Below, one piece after another: positions 24,482-25,930 of a stretch of DNA of 25,930 bases (positions within the stretch are counted from its first letter, which is position 1; each line of letters opens with the position of its first letter). The stretch covers positions 1-25,930 of the forward strand of contig CAZYEX010000110.1 in NCBI GenBank assembly GCA_964646605.1. The letters are read 5' to 3'. The translations under genes and the position numbers were made by a program. This stretch comes from SBAX01 sp964646605. GTDB lineage: Bacteria; Planctomycetota; Phycisphaerae; UBA1845. Under the pieces are notes generated by a model. The model searched no databases. It saw only the letters and a list, made by a program, of their open reading frames with translations, and had not been told where the DNA came from.

Positions 24482-24652
24482 ATGGCCGCCAAGCGAAGCT
24501 CCCGCCCCGATGCCCCCGCGCCCACCTCCCCCCTTCGCAAGGGGGGATTCAGGGGGGTTGCTACGGCCGCCGGACGCCCCTCGTCGCTGCGCGACACCCG
24601 CATCATCTATTGCGGCGACTGCCTCGACCTACTTCGCAAGCTGTCAGAGCCC
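24482..24652 (+). pseudogene. N-terminal remnant of a site-specific DNA methyltransferase
   Basis: From the ATG at 24482 the frame reads MAAKRSSRPDAPAP, a repeat-derived segment, then DTRIIYCGDCLDLLRKL, which resembles the opening of beta-class methyltransferases (NRIIYGDCLEVLRKLPDxSVDLIYxDPPF). The expected continuation to the DPP[YF] catalytic motif is absent: after RKL the sequence runs into a GAGCGCAAGCGA repeat and unrelated codons ending at 24787. The fragment is also interrupted in frame by a CCCCCCTTCGCAAGGGGGG palindrome. It is an inactive leftover next to an intact methyltransferase of a different class. Confidence rests on one motif of about 17 residues. Confidence 0.55.
24528..24546. 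repeat. Perfect palindrome CCCCCCTTCGCAAGGGGGG
   Basis: An 8-bp stem with a 3-nt loop. AGGGGGG recurs just after it at 24552-24557. The same core is a widespread dispersed repeat in several bacterial phyla (from memory, notably cyanobacteria). It translates in frame as SPLRKGGFRG within the methyltransferase remnant. Confidence 0.8.
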
Positions 24653-24783
24653 CGAGCGCAAGCGAGCGGGTTGTTCGCTCCCTTCGTCAACCGCCACGCC
24701 AGCACCCAGGCGGTTCGCTCGCCCCAGGACATGCCTTCTCCGTTACAATGCCGTGGTTGTTCGAATCGATCCTGGAACGAGCC

Positions 24784-25689
24784 ATGAACGGACCTCACTA
24801 CGTACCTCATCCGATTCCCTACCAGGGAAGCAAACGGCTCATCGCGCCGACGATCCTTGCCTATTCGCCACGGAGTGTCGCCCGACTCGTGGAACCGTTC
24901 GCGGGGTCTGCAGCGGTTTCTCTGGCAGCAGCGTTCCGCCGGCGTGCCGACTCTTTCTGGCTCAACGATGCTCACGTGCCCCTTATCAAACTATGGCGCG
25001 AGATTCTACAGCGCCCCGCCGCGCTGGCTCACGCATACGCAAGCCTTTGGGAATCCCAGCAAGGCCGCGAGCGTGAGTTCTTTGATCAGATTCGCGCACG
25101 CTTCAATCGGAAGCACGACCCGGCTGATTTTCTCTATCTGCTTGCCCGCTGCGTGAAGGCTGCGATCCGATACAACTCCGCCGGCGAGTTCAACAATACA
25201 CCGGACAACCGGCGGCTGGGCGCGCGGCCCAACGAAATGCGCCGCCGAATCCTCGGTGCCGCGGAACTTCTCGCACGCCGGACGCGCCTGACCGCACACG
25301 ACTATAAGCGCGTGCTCGCTGATTGCGAAGACGGCGACTTCATCTACATGGACCCGCCATATCAAGGGGTTTGCGGTAATCGTGACCAGCGCTACGCCCC
25401 GAAGATGATGCACGATCAGTTCTGCTGCGAGCTCGAGTGCCTCAACCGTCGCGGCCTCATGTACGTCGTTAGTTACGATGGCCGCACGGGTGAAAAGCAA
25501 TATGGCGAGCCGCTTCCCGCAGACCTGGGACTACGGCATCTCGAAATCCGCGTGGGACGATCGACCCAGGCAACGCTTCTCGGTCGAAGTTGCGTGACTT
25601 ACGAGTCGCTCTATCTATCCCCATCGCTGCAACGAAGGCTTCCAAGGCATGTGAAGTCGGCCGAGCAACTTCAACTCGCCTTTGGATAA
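24784..25689 (+). CDS. D12-class (Dam-like) DNA N6-adenine methyltransferase
   Basis: It transfers a methyl group from S-adenosylmethionine to adenine in a specific DNA sequence. The motif order fits the alpha (D12/Dam) class: IPYQGSKRLIAPTIL (motif X) at the N-terminus, VEPFAGSAAVSLA (motif I, SAM binding) near 34-46, FWLNDAHVPLIKLW, a variable recognition region with YNSAGEFNNTPDNRR, then DFIYMDPPYQGV with catalytic DPPY at 190-193. At 301 residues it is close to the usual length and appears intact. The ATG at 24784 starts directly before the conserved domain; an upstream ATG at 24748 would add 12 residues. Its stop is 7 bp before the start of the truncated reading frame that looks like its restriction partner, so it is probably what remains of a type II system. 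Confidence 0.92.
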   Translation: MNGPHYVPHPIPYQGSKRLIAPTILAYSPRSVARLVEPFAGSAAVSLAAAFRRRADSFWLNDAHVPLIKLWREILQRPAALAHAYASLWESQQGREREFFDQIRARFNRKHDPADFLYLLARCVKAAIRYNSAGEFNNTPDNRRLGARPNEMRRRILGAAELLARRTRLTAHDYKRVLADCEDGDFIYMDPPYQGVCGNRDQRYAPKMMHDQFCCELECLNRRGLMYVVSYDGRTGEKQYGEPLPADLGLRHLEIRVGRSTQATLLGRSCVTYESLYLSPSLQRRLPRHVKSAEQLQLAFG

Positions 25690-25696
25690 GATTGCA

Positions 25697-25795
25697 GTGG
25701 CGAAACGACTACCAAAGGCTTTTCTGAAACGCTTGCAAGCGGTCAAAGGAAAGCGCTCCCGGGCGGTTGTCGATCACATCCTGAAGCACGGGTAA
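25697..25795 (+). pseudogene. Truncated gene, probable restriction endonuclease, cut off by the right-hand IS
   Basis: A GTG 7 bp after the methyltransferase stop opens a frame of 32 residues: VAKRLPKAFLKRLQAVKG then KRSRAVVDHILKHG. It is basic and helix-forming, and resembles the N-terminus of restriction endonucleases encoded behind D12 methyltransferases, as I remember them (VxxHILKHGxxTTEEL). The frame runs straight into the IS edge at 25792 and stops at the TAA of the element's GTAA end. The remaining C-terminal part is not in the window. Identification as the cognate nuclease rests on position and a short stretch. Confidence 0.6.
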
Positions 25796-25930
25796 CTCTT
25801 CAGCCGTCTGCAGGGGGTTGGTGGGGTAACGGGGGCAGGTTTCCGGTTTGGAAGCAGGTTCGCAGGGCGGCGGTGATGGTCTTGGTGGGATCGAGTCCGC
25901 GGAGACGGAGGGTGCGATAGACGCTCATGA
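25792..25930 (-). mobile_element. Right end of a second, inverted IS66-like copy (partial)
   Basis: It is the exact reverse complement of bases 3-141, beginning GTAACTCTTCAG at its junction with the restriction-enzyme fragment. The two copies face each other with their transposase 3' ends inward. The window ends inside the element. Confidence 0.75.
25800..25930 (-). CDS. IS66-like transposase, C-terminal residues (partial, second copy)
   Basis: It reads in from the window edge on the minus strand and ends in TGA at 25802-25800. The product is identical to the fragment at 2-133 (MSVYRTLRLRG...TGNLPPLPHQ). The rest of the protein lies outside the window. Confidence 0.7.
   Translation of the reverse strand, partial: MSVYRTLRLRGLDPTKTITAALRTCFQTGNLPPLPHQPPADG

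Overview
The window looks like a high-GC chromosome segment from a member of the Planctomycetota, most likely outside the best-studied lineages (Phycisphaerae-like is a guess). The indicators are a pseudopilin-type protein ending in a TANFLYCDGHV box, very large secreted proteins that mix dockerin/EF-hand repeats with Cys-rich 'CDDGxFCNG' repeats, an ECF-type sigma factor with a long C-terminal extension, and short purine-rich intergenic repeats. The first ~140 and last ~140 bases are exact inverted copies of one IS (IS66-like) end, each carrying the transposase C-terminus pointing inwards. The window is therefore either the interior of an IS-bounded segment or a contig that stopped at a repeated IS.

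Layout. 1-141: IS end. 209-1245: 21-bp repeats, then an ECF sigma factor (-). 1311-3460: hotdog thioesterase and ATP-dependent PEP carboxykinase (+). 3457-3654: small zinc-ribbon protein (-). 3770-15274: a block of four minus-strand envelope genes, namely a 1398-aa secreted substrate-binding-like/dockerin protein, a pseudopilin-like protein, a 1232-aa S-layer/RTX-like protein and a 671-aa lipoprotein with eight exact-length 33-aa Ca-binding repeats. 15590-16669: DAHP synthase (-). 16989-18824: a lipoprotein fusing a metallophosphoesterase to a GH114-like glycosidase (+). 19008-21433: a less GC-rich islet with a predicted C39/papain-like cysteine peptidase, a 64-residue acidic protein, an intervening terminator, a regulated-looking promoter and an unexplained plus-strand terminator. 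21466-24182: divergent UDP-GlcNAc dehydrogenase and DegT aminotransferase (surface sugar synthesis). 24183-25795: remains of restriction-modification loci, comprising a methyltransferase N-terminal fragment, an intact D12-class adenine methyltransferase and a restriction-enzyme-like reading frame cut off by the right-hand IS.

How it fits together. The central block and the MPE-GH114 lipoprotein are cell-surface or periplasmic products, and wbpA/degT would supply amino-uronic sugars for surface polysaccharide. pckA and aroF are ordinary metabolic genes. The strongest candidates for something undescribed are the peptidase/small-protein islet at 19.0-21.4 kb and the MPE-GH114 fusion. All assignments are read by eye from translated sequence and remembered family motifs; no database search was run.
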